Part shown: positions 26,648 through 32,981 of the stretch, one piece after another
Position numbering within the stretch: position 1 is the stretch's first letter
How the letters are laid out: each line of letters begins with the position of its first letter
Notes under the pieces: generated by a model
What the model saw: the letters and a program-made list of their open reading frames with translations, nothing else
Told to the model about the DNA's origin: nothing
Database searches by the model: none
Origin: Verrucomicrobiota bacterium
GTDB lineage: Bacteria; Verrucomicrobiota; Verrucomicrobiia; Limisphaerales; UBA9464
Direction of reading: 5' to 3'
Assembly (NCBI GenBank): GCA_016871805.1
Contig: VHCG01000006.1
Coordinates: 1-32,981 of the forward strand
Length of the DNA: 32,981 bases
Position numbers and translations under genes: made by a program

Positions 26648-27451
26648 TCAGCTCCAGAAGGGATTCAGTGCCGAGTGTCGTCCCACCCGGACGCTCTGTG
26701 AGATGGCGGCCGTGATGTGCTGCTTCGCCATTCCCACGGCCTCTTCGAGGCCGAGACCCAGCGCGAGGTAGGCTGTGATCGCGGCGGAATAGGTGCAGCC
26801 GGTGCCGTGGGTGGAGACTCCTCGGACAAACGGTGCCGAGAGGATCACCTGCTGACGGCTGCCGATGAACACATCCGAGGCCTTGGGGCTGCGTCGGAGG
26901 TGTCCCCCCTTGAGCAGCACCGCGCAGCCGAATCTCAGGTGGAGTTCCACCGCGGCAGCCTGCAGTTCGTCGAGGGATCGGATGGGGTGCCCGAGGAGCA
27001 GGACCGCCTCGTCGAGGTTTGGCGTGATGAGGGTCGCCAGGGGAAATAGCTCGCGGGTTAGGGTTCGGATGGCGGACGGCTTCAGCAGTTGGGCGCCGCT
27101 GGTGGCGACCATGACGGGATCGACCACGAGTGGCGGGGCCTTCGTCGTGGGCCAGACCTCCTTGATCGCCCGGATCAGGGAGTCGCTGTGGAGCATGCCC
27201 GTCTTGCAGGCGGCGGGTCGAAGCTCCGAGAACACGGCCCGGATCTGTTCCTGCAGGAAGGCGGGGGTAACGGCCTGCACCGCTGAGACCCCTTTGGGAT
27301 TTTGGGCGGTGAGGCAGGTGACGGCCGAGGTGCCGAAGGCTCCGATGGCGGCGAAGGTTTTGAGGTCGGCCTGGAGTCCGGCACCGCCACCGGAGTCGGA
27401 TCCGGCGAGGGTCAGAGCGATGGGCTGGGACGGGTGTCTGGAGGAGGGCAT
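26648..27451 (-). CDS. thiD: Hydroxymethylpyrimidine/phosphomethylpyrimidine kinase
   Basis: A 267-residue ribokinase-fold enzyme that phosphorylates HMP and HMP-P in thiamine synthesis. Signatures: IALTLAGSDSGGGAGLQADL (11-30), TAQNPKGV (48-55), VVDPVMVATSGAQLL (109-123), ITPNLDEA (142-149) and the GTGCTYSAAITA anion hole (216-227) with the catalytic Asp position replaced by the family's Cys-containing GTGC(T/A). Length is normal. ATG 27451 follows the TGA of the GYF-cNMP gene by one base (TGAGATG), so translation is probably coupled; an in-frame GTG at 27472 would overlap it. No TPP riboswitch is visible and no other thiamine genes are nearby. Confidence 0.95.
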   Translation of the reverse strand: MPSSRHPSQPIALTLAGSDSGGGAGLQADLKTFAAIGAFGTSAVTCLTAQNPKGVSAVQAVTPAFLQEQIRAVFSELRPAACKTGMLHSDSLIRAIKEVWPTTKAPPLVVDPVMVATSGAQLLKPSAIRTLTRELFPLATLITPNLDEAVLLLGHPIRSLDELQAAAVELHLRFGCAVLLKGGHLRRSPKASDVFIGSRQQVILSAPFVRGVSTHGTGCTYSAAITAYLALGLGLEEAVGMAKQHITAAISQSVRVGRHSALNPFWS

Positions 27452-27452
27452 C

Positions 27453-28169
27453 TCAGTCGAGATGTCCGGCACGGGCCATCTGGTAGACGTCGGCGATCTT
27501 CTTCACGTCGGCCCGGATCCGTTTGCCAAGGGTCTTGGCAAGCTCGAACAGGAGCGGCGTGGCGAGTTCGGCCTGTTCCTTACAGAGTTTCTCGAACCGG
27601 TTGGCGGTGATCCGGAGCAGGGTTGAGGAGGAGTTTGCGACCACGTCCGCCGAGCGCGGCCCCCCATCGAAAAGAGCCATCTCGCCGAAGATGTCGCCGG
27701 GACCGAAGCGCGCGAGCTCTGTCTCCTTGCCGCCTGCGATGATGCGGGCGCGGACCTCGCCGTCGAGGACCGCGTACATCGCATCACCGGGAGCGCCCTG
27801 GTGGACGATGACCTTGTAGGCGTCGGCCTTGACGATCTCCATGATCTGCACGAAACGGCCGAGCTGCTGGTCGTTCATGCCCGAGAGAGCGCGGACGCGT
27901 CGCAGCATTCCCGGCCGGAGACCCATCACCAGCGGGGTCACCCCATCCGCGGCACCGGTGGCGGTCGAACGGCCGGCGAAAGCGTCGTCCAGCTCCGCCA
28001 CTTCCCCGGCCTTGATCCATTGGTCCTTCCCGCCGAGATGCACCCAGGTCGTGGCCACAACCCGCTCCTCCCGCACCCACTGTTCCACGGTGGCGAGGGG
28101 GACAGGGCCGTAGACGACATCGTCGGCCGCCCAGATCTTGAACTCCGTGGGTTGATGGGATTCGGACAT
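27453..28169 (-). CDS. GYF-domain and cyclic-nucleotide-binding-domain protein
   Basis: A 238-residue soluble protein. Residues about 10-62 match the GYF_2 domain (YGPVPLATVEQWVREERVVA, then a conserved WIKAGEV). Residues about 92-215 are a cNMP-binding domain with cassette GDIFGEMALFDGGPRSADVV (158-177), in which Gly, Glu and Arg of the phosphate-binding cassette are kept. There is no helix-turn-helix, kinase or channel after it, so it is not a CRP-type regulator. The C-terminal helix may mediate partner binding. It is likely a cAMP- or cGMP-responsive adaptor; the GYF domain suggests binding of a proline-rich or membrane partner. It is upstream of and coupled to thiD. The 5' untranslated region holds two strong hairpins. 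Confidence 0.8.
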   Translation of the reverse strand: MSESHQPTEFKIWAADDVVYGPVPLATVEQWVREERVVATTWVHLGGKDQWIKAGEVAELDDAFAGRSTATGAADGVTPLVMGLRPGMLRRVRALSGMNDQQLGRFVQIMEIVKADAYKVIVHQGAPGDAMYAVLDGEVRARIIAGGKETELARFGPGDIFGEMALFDGGPRSADVVANSSSTLLRITANRFEKLCKEQAELATPLLFELAKTLGKRIRADVKKIADVYQMARAGHLD

Positions 28170-28186
28170 GGTTGAGAGATCAGAGC

Positions 28187-28254
28187 GGTGATCGGTCGGT
28201 TTTGGGAGCGAAAACTGTGGTCGATCACCAGCCGTTCCCGGGAGTCGCGGGAAC
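28187..28254 (-). promoter_or_regulatory. Two hairpins upstream of the GYF-cNMP gene
   Basis: GGTGATCG (28187-28194) pairs perfectly with CGATCACC (28222-28229), and inside it GTTTT (28199-28203) pairs with AAAAC (28211-28215). Next to it GTTCCCG (28234-28240) pairs with CGGGAAC (28248-28254) around a 7-base loop. They lie 18-85 bases upstream of the start codon and have no T-tract, so they are not terminators. They could be an operator palindrome or an RNA structure near the ribosome-binding site. Confidence 0.4.
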
Positions 28255-28290
28255 GAAGGGCCAGCACTTCCTCCGCTTGGGATCCTGGGA

Positions 28291-28326
28291 ACAAAAAACC
28301 CCGCGGCCCTTGGGGCCTACGGGGTT
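28291..28326 (-). terminator. Intrinsic terminator of the AhpE-like peroxiredoxin gene
   Basis: On the minus strand AACCCCG pairs with CGGGGTT, and inside it GGCCC pairs with GGGCC around a CAA loop, followed by TTTTTTG. It starts about 18 bases beyond the peroxiredoxin stop codon at 28344. Confidence 0.85.
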
Positions 28327-28343
28327 GAGGGAGAAAGGACGGT

Positions 28344-28823
28344 TCAGCCGAGCTTCGCCAGGGCCGCCTTGACCGCCTCGAAGTTGGGTAGGTCCTTGGG
28401 TGTGGCCGTCTGCTCAGAATATTGGACAACCCCGTTCTTGTCGACAACGAACGCCGCGCGAGCCGAGGTGTCTCCGATCCCGGCAAGGTTCGGGAACACC
28501 ACGTCGTAGGCCTTCGTGGTGGTCTTGTTAAGATCGCTGCCGAGGCGGATGCCGATCTTGCTCTGGGTCGCCCAGCTCTCCTGTGCGAAGGGGCTGTCCA
28601 CGCTGATGCCGATGACGTCGGCGTTCAGCGAGTGGTAGGCGCCGAGACCGGCGGTGATGTCGCACAACTCCTCGGTGCAGACCCCGGTGAAGGCGAGTGG
28701 AAAGAAGAAGAGGACCGTGTTCTTGTTGCCGAAGTTGTCGGAGAGCTTGATGTCCTCGAGTCCGGCGGCGGTCTTTTGTTTGAGGACGAAGTCAGGGGCT
28801 TTGGAGCCAACAGGGATGGGCAT
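28344..28823 (-). CDS. Peroxiredoxin, AhpE-like
   Basis: A 159-residue thiol peroxidase that reduces hydrogen peroxide or organic hydroperoxides. FPLAFTGVCTEELCDI (41-56) contains the peroxidatic Cys49 with Thr46 of the PxxxTxxC motif (Pro42), and Cys54 five residues later. The rest has the typical GISVDSPFAQESWA and ARAAFVVDKNGVVQY segments. Cytosolic, no signal. A separate peroxiredoxin of a different subfamily is encoded 95 bases upstream, with no terminator between, so both may be on one transcript. It is followed by a strong intrinsic terminator. Resolving Cys or partner thiol is not certain from the sequence. Confidence 0.9.
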   Translation of the reverse strand: MPIPVGSKAPDFVLKQKTAAGLEDIKLSDNFGNKNTVLFFFPLAFTGVCTEELCDITAGLGAYHSLNADVIGISVDSPFAQESWATQSKIGIRLGSDLNKTTTKAYDVVFPNLAGIGDTSARAAFVVDKNGVVQYSEQTATPKDLPNFEAVKAALAKLG

Positions 28824-28918
28824 GGTGTAATGACTGGTTGAACGTTAATAGTGCGGCCGAAGGCTAGGAGCAGCCACTGCTGCGAGTCAAAGCACTTCAG
28901 GAAATCGATGGATAGGGG

Positions 28919-29392
28919 TCACAGAACCGCAAGGACCTCGGCCGGGTGGGCCTCGGGTTTCACGGTGGTCCAGATGTGCTGAATCCTTCCGTCGGCTCCG
29001 ATCAGGAAGGTGACTCGGTTCGTGCCCATGTACTTGCGGCCCATGAAGACCTTCTCACCCCAGACCCCGTAGGCTGTGACGATGTCCTTGTCGGTGTCGG
29101 CGATCAGCGGGAAGGGGAGCTGGAACTTGGTGGTGAACTTCTGGTGGGCGGTAACGGGGTCGACACTGACACCCCAGACGAAAGCCCCCTTCTTCCTGAA
29201 GTCCCCATGGAGGTCGCGGAACCCGCAGGCCTCTTTGGTGCAACCCGGGGTGTCGTCCTTGGGATAGAAGAACAGGACGACCGGCTTCCCCTTGGCGTCG
29301 CGAAGCCGGACCTGGGTGCCGTCCGTTGTGAGCGCCTCGAAATCAGGGGCACGGTCACCGACCTTGAGCGCGAGAGTGATGGCTTTTGGCAT
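28919..29392 (-). CDS. bcp: Peroxiredoxin, Bcp/PrxQ type
   Basis: A 157-residue thioredoxin-dependent peroxidase of the BCP/PrxQ subfamily. FFYPKDDTPGCTKEACGFRD (41-60) holds the peroxidatic Cys51 and the resolving Cys56, five residues apart as in PrxQ. WGVSVDP, LIADTDKDI and the YMGTNRVTFLIGADGRI strand complete the fold. No signal peptide, so cytosolic. Length is normal for the family. It lies between the DUF5069 gene, which ends in its own terminator upstream, and the AhpE-like peroxiredoxin gene. Confidence 0.93.
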   Translation of the reverse strand: MPKAITLALKVGDRAPDFEALTTDGTQVRLRDAKGKPVVLFFYPKDDTPGCTKEACGFRDLHGDFRKKGAFVWGVSVDPVTAHQKFTTKFQLPFPLIADTDKDIVTAYGVWGEKVFMGRKYMGTNRVTFLIGADGRIQHIWTTVKPEAHPAEVLAVL

Positions 29393-29440
29393 GGAAGATC
29401 AGGGTATCGCGGAAGTCGGTGTCGGCAACCGTTCCGAGGA

Positions 29441-29473
29441 AAACAAAAAGGCCGGCGCCAAAGTGCCGGCCTT
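29441..29473 (-). terminator. Intrinsic terminator after the DUF5069 gene
   Basis: On the minus strand AAGGCCGGC and GCCGGCCTT pair perfectly (9 bp) around an 8-base loop, followed by TTTGTTTTCC. It lies 24 bases beyond the DUF5069 stop codon and separates that gene from bcp. Confidence 0.85.
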
Positions 29474-29496
29474 GCGATTCACAGGGGTGTCCCGGG

Positions 29497-29943
29497 TTAC
29501 TTGAGCACCGCCTGATGGAACTCGAACCAGTCGTCGAGGTTGTTCAGGTTGATGGCGTCGGGAAGCACGCTTCCGTCGTCCGGGAGACCGTTGGCGGAGA
29601 GGATGCCCTTCCGGGTCTCGTCGGCATGGATGTAGCCGGCGATGGAGACGTTGAGCTTGTGGATGTTGCCCTTGGTGAGGTTGACGCCGGGCTGCTGCTT
29701 GATCCAGGCCTCGAACTGGGGATAGGTGGGCTTCTGCTCGGTGATGAAGGCCTTGACGGACTCGGCCTTCAGGCCGAGGGCGCCGATGACCATCATGTCA
29801 TAGCCCTGGCCGATGCCAGGATAGCCGGGGGCGAGCTTGCCGCGGCTCTCGAGGGAGACCTTCTGCCAGAGGCGGGGAAGGTGGAGGATGCCGAGCGGGC
29901 CGGCGAGGCCGGAGCTGATCAGGGGAACGTAGGAGTCACTCAT
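29497..29943 (-). CDS. DUF5069 family protein
   Basis: A 148-residue soluble protein, helical, with the HLPRLWQKVSLESRGKL opening of DUF5069 (about 21-37), a GYDMMVIGALGL segment and a WIKQQPGV segment (about 85-92). The second half is rich in Asn, Asp and Leu. No catalytic motif is known for the family and I do not see one. It stands alone: its own terminator is downstream and a possible promoter lies between it and the aminopeptidase gene. Family call is by eye. Confidence 0.65.
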   Translation of the reverse strand: MSDSYVPLISSGLAGPLGILHLPRLWQKVSLESRGKLAPGYPGIGQGYDMMVIGALGLKAESVKAFITEQKPTYPQFEAWIKQQPGVNLTKGNIHKLNVSIAGYIHADETRKGILSANGLPDDGSVLPDAINLNNLDDWFEFHQAVLK

Positions 29944-29973
29944 AGTAATCGAGATGAATTTGGGTGAGAGGTA

Positions 29974-30003
29974 AGTCTAGGCGAACCGTTTCCGGTGGGG
30001 CAA
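29974..30003 (-). promoter_or_regulatory. Possible promoter for the DUF5069 gene
   Basis: On the minus strand TTGCCC (30003-29998) and TAGACT (29979-29974) are separated by 18 bases, resembling sigma-70 -35 and -10 boxes (the latter four of six). It is 31-60 bases upstream of the start codon. Matches of this quality also arise by chance. Confidence 0.25.
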
Positions 30004-30066
30004 CGCTTTTGACGGGATTCGCGGCGCGGCACCTGCGCGAATCCGCCCAGGACGGCCCCGTGGCGG

Positions 30067-31137
30067 TCAGAGCGCCACCTTGAACTGTTCCCCGCCATGG
30101 ACGCTCCGGACGAAGGCCGCGAGAAGGACCGAGACCTGTGCGAGGTCCTTCAGGGAAATCATCTCCACCGGCGAGTGCATGTAGCGGTTGGGGAGGCTGA
30201 CCAGGGCGCTTGGGATGCCGCCACGCGTCCAGAAGATGACGTCGGTGTCGGTGCCGCTCGTGGAACTCATCGCCTCGTGCTGCAGTGCGATCTTCGAATC
30301 CGAGGCGCACTCCTCGAGCCGGGCCACAACCCCGGGGTGGTTGCAACCGCCGTGGGTCAGCGTCGGCCCGCGTCCGAGGCGTACGTCGCCATGCTGGCGT
30401 TTGTCGACGGTCGGGATGTCGGTCGCGTGGGTGACGTCCACCACCAGCGCCACATCCGGGTGCAGCGAGTAGGCGATCTGTCGGGCACCGAGCAGCCCGA
30501 CCTCCTCCTGGATGTTGGAGACGGCGCACACCTCGGCCTCGATCGGACCGCCATCCTCCCGGATGAGGCGGAGCGTCTCGGCCACGGCCCAGGTGCCGAT
30601 CCGGTTGTCGAAGGCTCGGGCCACGGCGATGTCGTCGTTGAGACGCTGGAACCCGGCGGCGATCGTGATCGGGTCGCCGATCCGGATGCGTTTCAGGACC
30701 GCCTCGCGCGAGGTCTCCCCGATGTCGAGGAAGAGATCGTGGATCTTGGGCTCGTCCCTCTTGTCGTCGCCCTTGGTGAGGTGGGGGGCGACGGACCCGA
30801 AGACGCCGGGGACGGGGCCGGACCTGGAGTGGATGACCGCCCTCTGGGCGCGGGTGATGCCGGGGTTCACCCCGCCGGCACGGCGGACGTGGATGAATCC
30901 GTCCTCGGTGACGTGGTTGATCGTCATGGCGATCTCGTCGGCATGGGCGGCCAGCATGATGCGGGGGCGGCGCCCGCTGCCGATCCGCGCCACGCAGTTG
31001 CCATAGGCATCGCTGAACGTCTCGTCGGCGAACTGCCGGGCGTAGTCGAGCCAGACCCTTTGGCCGCGGTGTTCGTGTCCGGTGGGGCTGGGGGTGTTGA
31101 CCAGGGTTTCGAGGAACGCGAGCGATTCGGGACGCAT
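30067..31137 (-). CDS. M42 family metallo-aminopeptidase
   Basis: A 356-residue cytosolic peptidase of the M42 (tetrahedral/glutamyl aminopeptidase-endoglucanase) family. Metal and catalytic residues are in place: His65 and Asp67 in AAHADE, Asp177 in AFDNRIG, the general base Glu211 next to Glu212 in NIQEEVG, Asp234 in VVDVTHA, and His321 in NRYMHSPVE. Length is normal. The ATG at 31137 begins the family N-terminus MRPESLAFLETLVNTPSPTG. The enzyme removes N-terminal residues from short peptides. The gene is preceded by ~400 non-coding bases and a dispersed repeat, and followed by the DUF5069 gene. Confidence 0.93.
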   Translation of the reverse strand: MRPESLAFLETLVNTPSPTGHEHRGQRVWLDYARQFADETFSDAYGNCVARIGSGRRPRIMLAAHADEIAMTINHVTEDGFIHVRRAGGVNPGITRAQRAVIHSRSGPVPGVFGSVAPHLTKGDDKRDEPKIHDLFLDIGETSREAVLKRIRIGDPITIAAGFQRLNDDIAVARAFDNRIGTWAVAETLRLIREDGGPIEAEVCAVSNIQEEVGLLGARQIAYSLHPDVALVVDVTHATDIPTVDKRQHGDVRLGRGPTLTHGGCNHPGVVARLEECASDSKIALQHEAMSSTSGTDTDVIFWTRGGIPSALVSLPNRYMHSPVEMISLKDLAQVSVLLAAFVRSVHGGEQFKVAL

Positions 31138-31186
31138 CGGTGGAGGGTATGAGGGATGCCTCCTGCTTCAAGTGACTTCGCGGCAT

Positions 31187-31255
31187 GGGGAGTGCACGCG
31201 GAGGGGACTCACACGGAGGCCCGGAGCCGCGGAGAAAAGAGGGGGAGGGAGGTCG
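31187..31255 (+). repeat. Dispersed CGCGGAG-type intergenic repeat, copy 3
   Basis: Contains GCACGCGGAGGGGACTCACA, then CGGAGGCCCGGAGCCGCGGAG and an AAAAGAGGGGGAGGG tail. It has the same units and the same purine-rich tail as 14382-14459. It lies about 50 bases upstream of the aminopeptidase start. Confidence 0.55.
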
Positions 31256-31298
31256 GATTTGGGAACCAGGGGAATCGGTTGAATCGGGTTGGTTCCGA

Positions 31299-31371
31299 GG
31301 GGCCTGCTGGGCGTTGTGACGCACGATGAACCCAGGTGGACAGAGGAGCCGCGGGGCACGCAGCAGGCCCC
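31299..31371. repeat. 11-bp inverted repeat
   Basis: GGGGCCTGCTG (31299-31309) is matched exactly by CAGCAGGCCCC (31361-31371), with a 51-base spacer. It could form a long-range hairpin or be the ends of a small degraded element. There is no T-tract in either direction. Confidence 0.4.
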
Positions 31372-31546
31372 CCCGGGTGATCCGCAGACGGGAATTCTTG
31401 GGGGGCTGGCGTTCCGGGCCGTCGAGCCTTCGACAGTGACTCCGCCCATTCTCTCCTCCGATGGCCTTCCTCCAGGTCTCCTTGCCGGGCGAGTCCCCCG
31501 CCTTTTCCGGTTTCTACTCCGGGCCCGATCTCCCTAGCCTCTACGC

Positions 31547-32038
31547 GTGATCCTCATCGTGATGGGTGTCTCCGGATGCGGAAAGACCACCGTGGGCTCG
31601 TGGGTGGCCCAGCGGCTTGGCTGGGCGTTCCGGGACGCCGACTCGTTCCATCCTCCGGAGAACATCGCGAAGATGAGTGCCGGCCTGCCGCTGAATGATC
31701 AGGACCGCCGTCCGTGGCTCCTCGCCATCCAGACCTTCATGCGGGCCGAAAACGCCGCGGGTCGAAGCGCCGTCATCGCCTGCTCCGCCCTCAGGCAGCA
31801 GTACCGTGATCTCCTGCTCTTCGGGGATCCCCAGGTTCGGTTCGCCCACCTCCATGGCAGCCGCGATCTGATCGCTGCCCGTCTCGGGGAACGGAAAGGC
31901 CATTTCATGCCGGCGACGCTCCTCGAAAGCCAGTTCGCAACGCTCGAGGTCTCGGACGACATCCCGCGCTTCGACATCGCTGCTGCCCCGGAGAGGGTCG
32001 CGGCCGACATCATCGACCGCCTGCAGCTCGGGCACTGA
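31547..32038 (+). CDS. gntK: Gluconokinase
   Basis: A 163-residue P-loop kinase that phosphorylates D-gluconate to 6-phosphogluconate, feeding the pentose phosphate or Entner-Doudoroff pathway. The Walker A loop is GVSGCGKT (7-14). DADSFHPPENIAKM (30-43) is the gluconate-binding signature, LNDQDRRPWL follows (49-58), and CSALRQQYRD and ERKGHFMPATLLESQFATLE complete the family pattern. The start is a GTG at 31547; a later ATG at 31562 would begin one residue before the P-loop and lose strand 1. Length is normal. cinA follows on the same strand after 213 bases. No gluconate transporter is nearby. Confidence 0.93.
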   Translation: MILIVMGVSGCGKTTVGSWVAQRLGWAFRDADSFHPPENIAKMSAGLPLNDQDRRPWLLAIQTFMRAENAAGRSAVIACSALRQQYRDLLLFGDPQVRFAHLHGSRDLIAARLGERKGHFMPATLLESQFATLEVSDDIPRFDIAAAPERVAADIIDRLQLGH

Positions 32039-32094
32039 ACCGCCTCCCTCTGCAAGTCGGCCAGGGTCGGTGGACTCCCGTAGACGAGTCGTGG

Positions 32095-32177
32095 GCATCA
32101 CAGTGCCCTGCGATGCGTGGGCTCTTCTCACCTTGACTGGAGGTGTCTCCACCTCGTGGAAGAGTTGCAGTGCCCTG
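32095..32177 (+). other. Hairpins between gluconokinase and cinA
   Basis: GCATC-A-CAG-TGCC-CTG-C-GATGC (32095-32116) and GAGGTG-TCTC-CACCTC (32140-32155) can fold. The core CAGTGCCCTG recurs at 32168-32177 and is also the heart of the first hairpin of the two MITE-like elements. No T-tract follows, so these are not clear terminators. It may be a decayed relic of the element. Confidence 0.3.
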
Positions 32178-32251
32178 GCCGGTAGGGGTTCACGTCCACG
32201 GTCCGCCTTGCCCACGCTGGCGGTTCCAGGCTTCCACCGTAGAATGCGCCG

Positions 32252-32981
32252 GTGATCGTTGAACTCATCACGACCGGGTCCGAGCTGCTCCTGGGCCGGG
32301 TCCTGAACACCCACAGCCAGTGGATCGGCACCCGCATGGCCGAGCAGGGAATGCCCCTGTCGCATCATGTGACGGTTCCCGACACCGCGGAGGCCATCTG
32401 CGGGGCCGTGCAGACGGCGCTGTCCCGGTCCGATCTCGTGATCACCACCGGCGGACTCGGTCCCACGAGCGACGACATCACCCGCGAACGCATCGCGGGG
32501 CTGCTCGGCACCCGACTGGTGTTCCACCCCGAGGTCGAGGCCGCCATCCGGGCCTTCTTCGAGTCGCGTCGTCGTCCGATGCCCGAGAAGACCCGCGTCG
32601 AGGCCTGGGTTCCCGAGGGAGCGACCTATTTTCTGAACCAGCACGGGACGGCTCCGGGGCTTGCCTTTGACCTGTCCCCGAATCCGTTCCGGTCCGGAGG
32701 CGGCCGCTCGGGTCTGATCCTGCTTCCGGGGCCACCGAGGGAGCTGCATCCCATGTTCGACGAACAGGTGCGTCCCTGGATCGGGTCCCGCTGGGGGGCT
32801 GCGGAGGGGTTCATGACGAAGACCTACAAGACGACGGGACTGGGAGAGTCGTTGATGGAGGGGCGTCTCGAGACCCCTCTGGCCCCTCTGATCGCCGACG
32901 GCTTGCAGGTGGGCTACTGCGCCCGGGTGGGGGAGGTTGATGTTCGGTTCTCGGCCGCGGGATCCACGGCATCGCAGCTCC
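32252..32981 (+). CDS. cinA: CinA-like protein, N-terminal part (cut by the window edge)
   Basis: The first 243 codons of a CinA family protein, open to the right edge. The N-terminus (VIVELITTGSELLLGRVLNT) and TTGGLGPTSDDITRE are the signatures of the MoCF/MogA-like domain that in CinA hydrolyses ADP-ribose and related NAD fragments. GTAPGL and LLPGPPRELHPMF follow in the expected order. The usual C-terminal nicotinamide-nucleotide amidase (PncC) domain would lie beyond the window. The GTG at 32252 is chosen because it begins the family N-terminus; no strong ribosome-binding site is seen. Confidence 0.9.
   Translation, partial: MIVELITTGSELLLGRVLNTHSQWIGTRMAEQGMPLSHHVTVPDTAEAICGAVQTALSRSDLVITTGGLGPTSDDITRERIAGLLGTRLVFHPEVEAAIRAFFESRRRPMPEKTRVEAWVPEGATYFLNQHGTAPGLAFDLSPNPFRSGGGRSGLILLPGPPRELHPMFDEQVRPWIGSRWGAAEGFMTKTYKTTGLGESLMEGRLETPLAPLIADGLQVGYCARVGEVDVRFSAAGSTASQL

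Larger units (their letters stand above)
31138..31546. other. Intergenic region between the divergent aminopeptidase and gluconokinase genes
   Basis: 409 bases without a credible gene. It contains the third copy of the dispersed CGCGGAG repeat (31187-31255) and an 11-bp inverted repeat (31299-31371). The last 170 bases are pyrimidine-rich, with no recognisable promoter boxes. Confidence 0.5.

Noticed and set aside
29936-31324. A 462-codon frame overlapping the M42 aminopeptidase on the same strand
   Set aside because: The translation is Arg/Pro-rich low complexity. The overlapping 356-codon frame has all M42 metal ligands in order.
31541-32749. A 402-codon minus-strand frame opposite gluconokinase and cinA
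   Set aside because: Both plus-strand genes have clear family signatures; the antisense frame has none and spans the gap between them.

Overview
This is a high-GC (roughly 65 % by eye) window of about 33 kb from a free-living bacterium, most likely of the Verrucomicrobiota or a close PVC relative. The basis is the gene families: a planctomycete-type cytochrome DUF1549/DUF1553 protein directly followed by a Tat-exported DUF1501 protein, a DUF6797/beta-propeller secreted protein, a Tat-exported Gfo/Idh/MocA oxidoreductase, a DUF5069 protein and several cyclic-nucleotide-binding fusion proteins. Gene starts mostly lack strong Shine-Dalgarno sequences. I see no rRNA, tRNA, CRISPR array, phage gene or recognisable transposase. 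Assignments rest on reading motifs, not on database searches.

Layout. 1-454 holds no gene. 455-1777 (minus) is a small two-gene unit: an endonuclease/exonuclease/phosphatase lipoprotein, then a membrane-anchored acyl-carrier-like protein. 1920-8093 (plus) has three genes: an 1123-aa fusion of a fucokinase-like GHMP kinase to a UDP-sugar pyrophosphorylase, an exported Cys-phosphatase with a C-terminal haem motif resembling cytochrome c', and an exported amidohydrolase with a CBM9-like C-terminus. 8132-10366 (minus) is leuA, behind a leader with an intrinsic terminator inside a small ORF that overlaps the leuA start, plus an 87-aa gene of unknown role. 10556-19080 (minus) carries three large exported proteins: a 1257-aa multidomain protein, DUF1501 and DUF1549/DUF1553. 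These families are common in PVC bacteria that degrade complex polysaccharide.

19170-22113 is the most unusual stretch. Two ~160-bp intergenic elements with terminal inverted repeats, in the same orientation, flank a membrane spermidine-synthase-like gene that is interrupted by one in-frame TAA. 22211-26052 (minus) has the Gfo/Idh oxidoreductase, a membrane protein whose frame continues beyond a TAG, and an MscS channel fused to a cNMP-binding domain. 26178-31137 is mostly housekeeping and stress functions: ndk (plus), then on the minus strand thiD, a GYF-cNMP protein, two different peroxiredoxins, a DUF5069 protein and an M42 aminopeptidase. Intrinsic terminators follow one peroxiredoxin and the DUF5069 gene. 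31547 to the right edge (plus) has gluconokinase and the start of cinA.

The best candidates for something new are the kinase/pyrophosphorylase fusion with a domain order opposite to known FKP enzymes, the phosphatase-haem fusion, the paired inverted-repeat elements around a broken gene, and the coupled leader ORF/attenuator of leuA.
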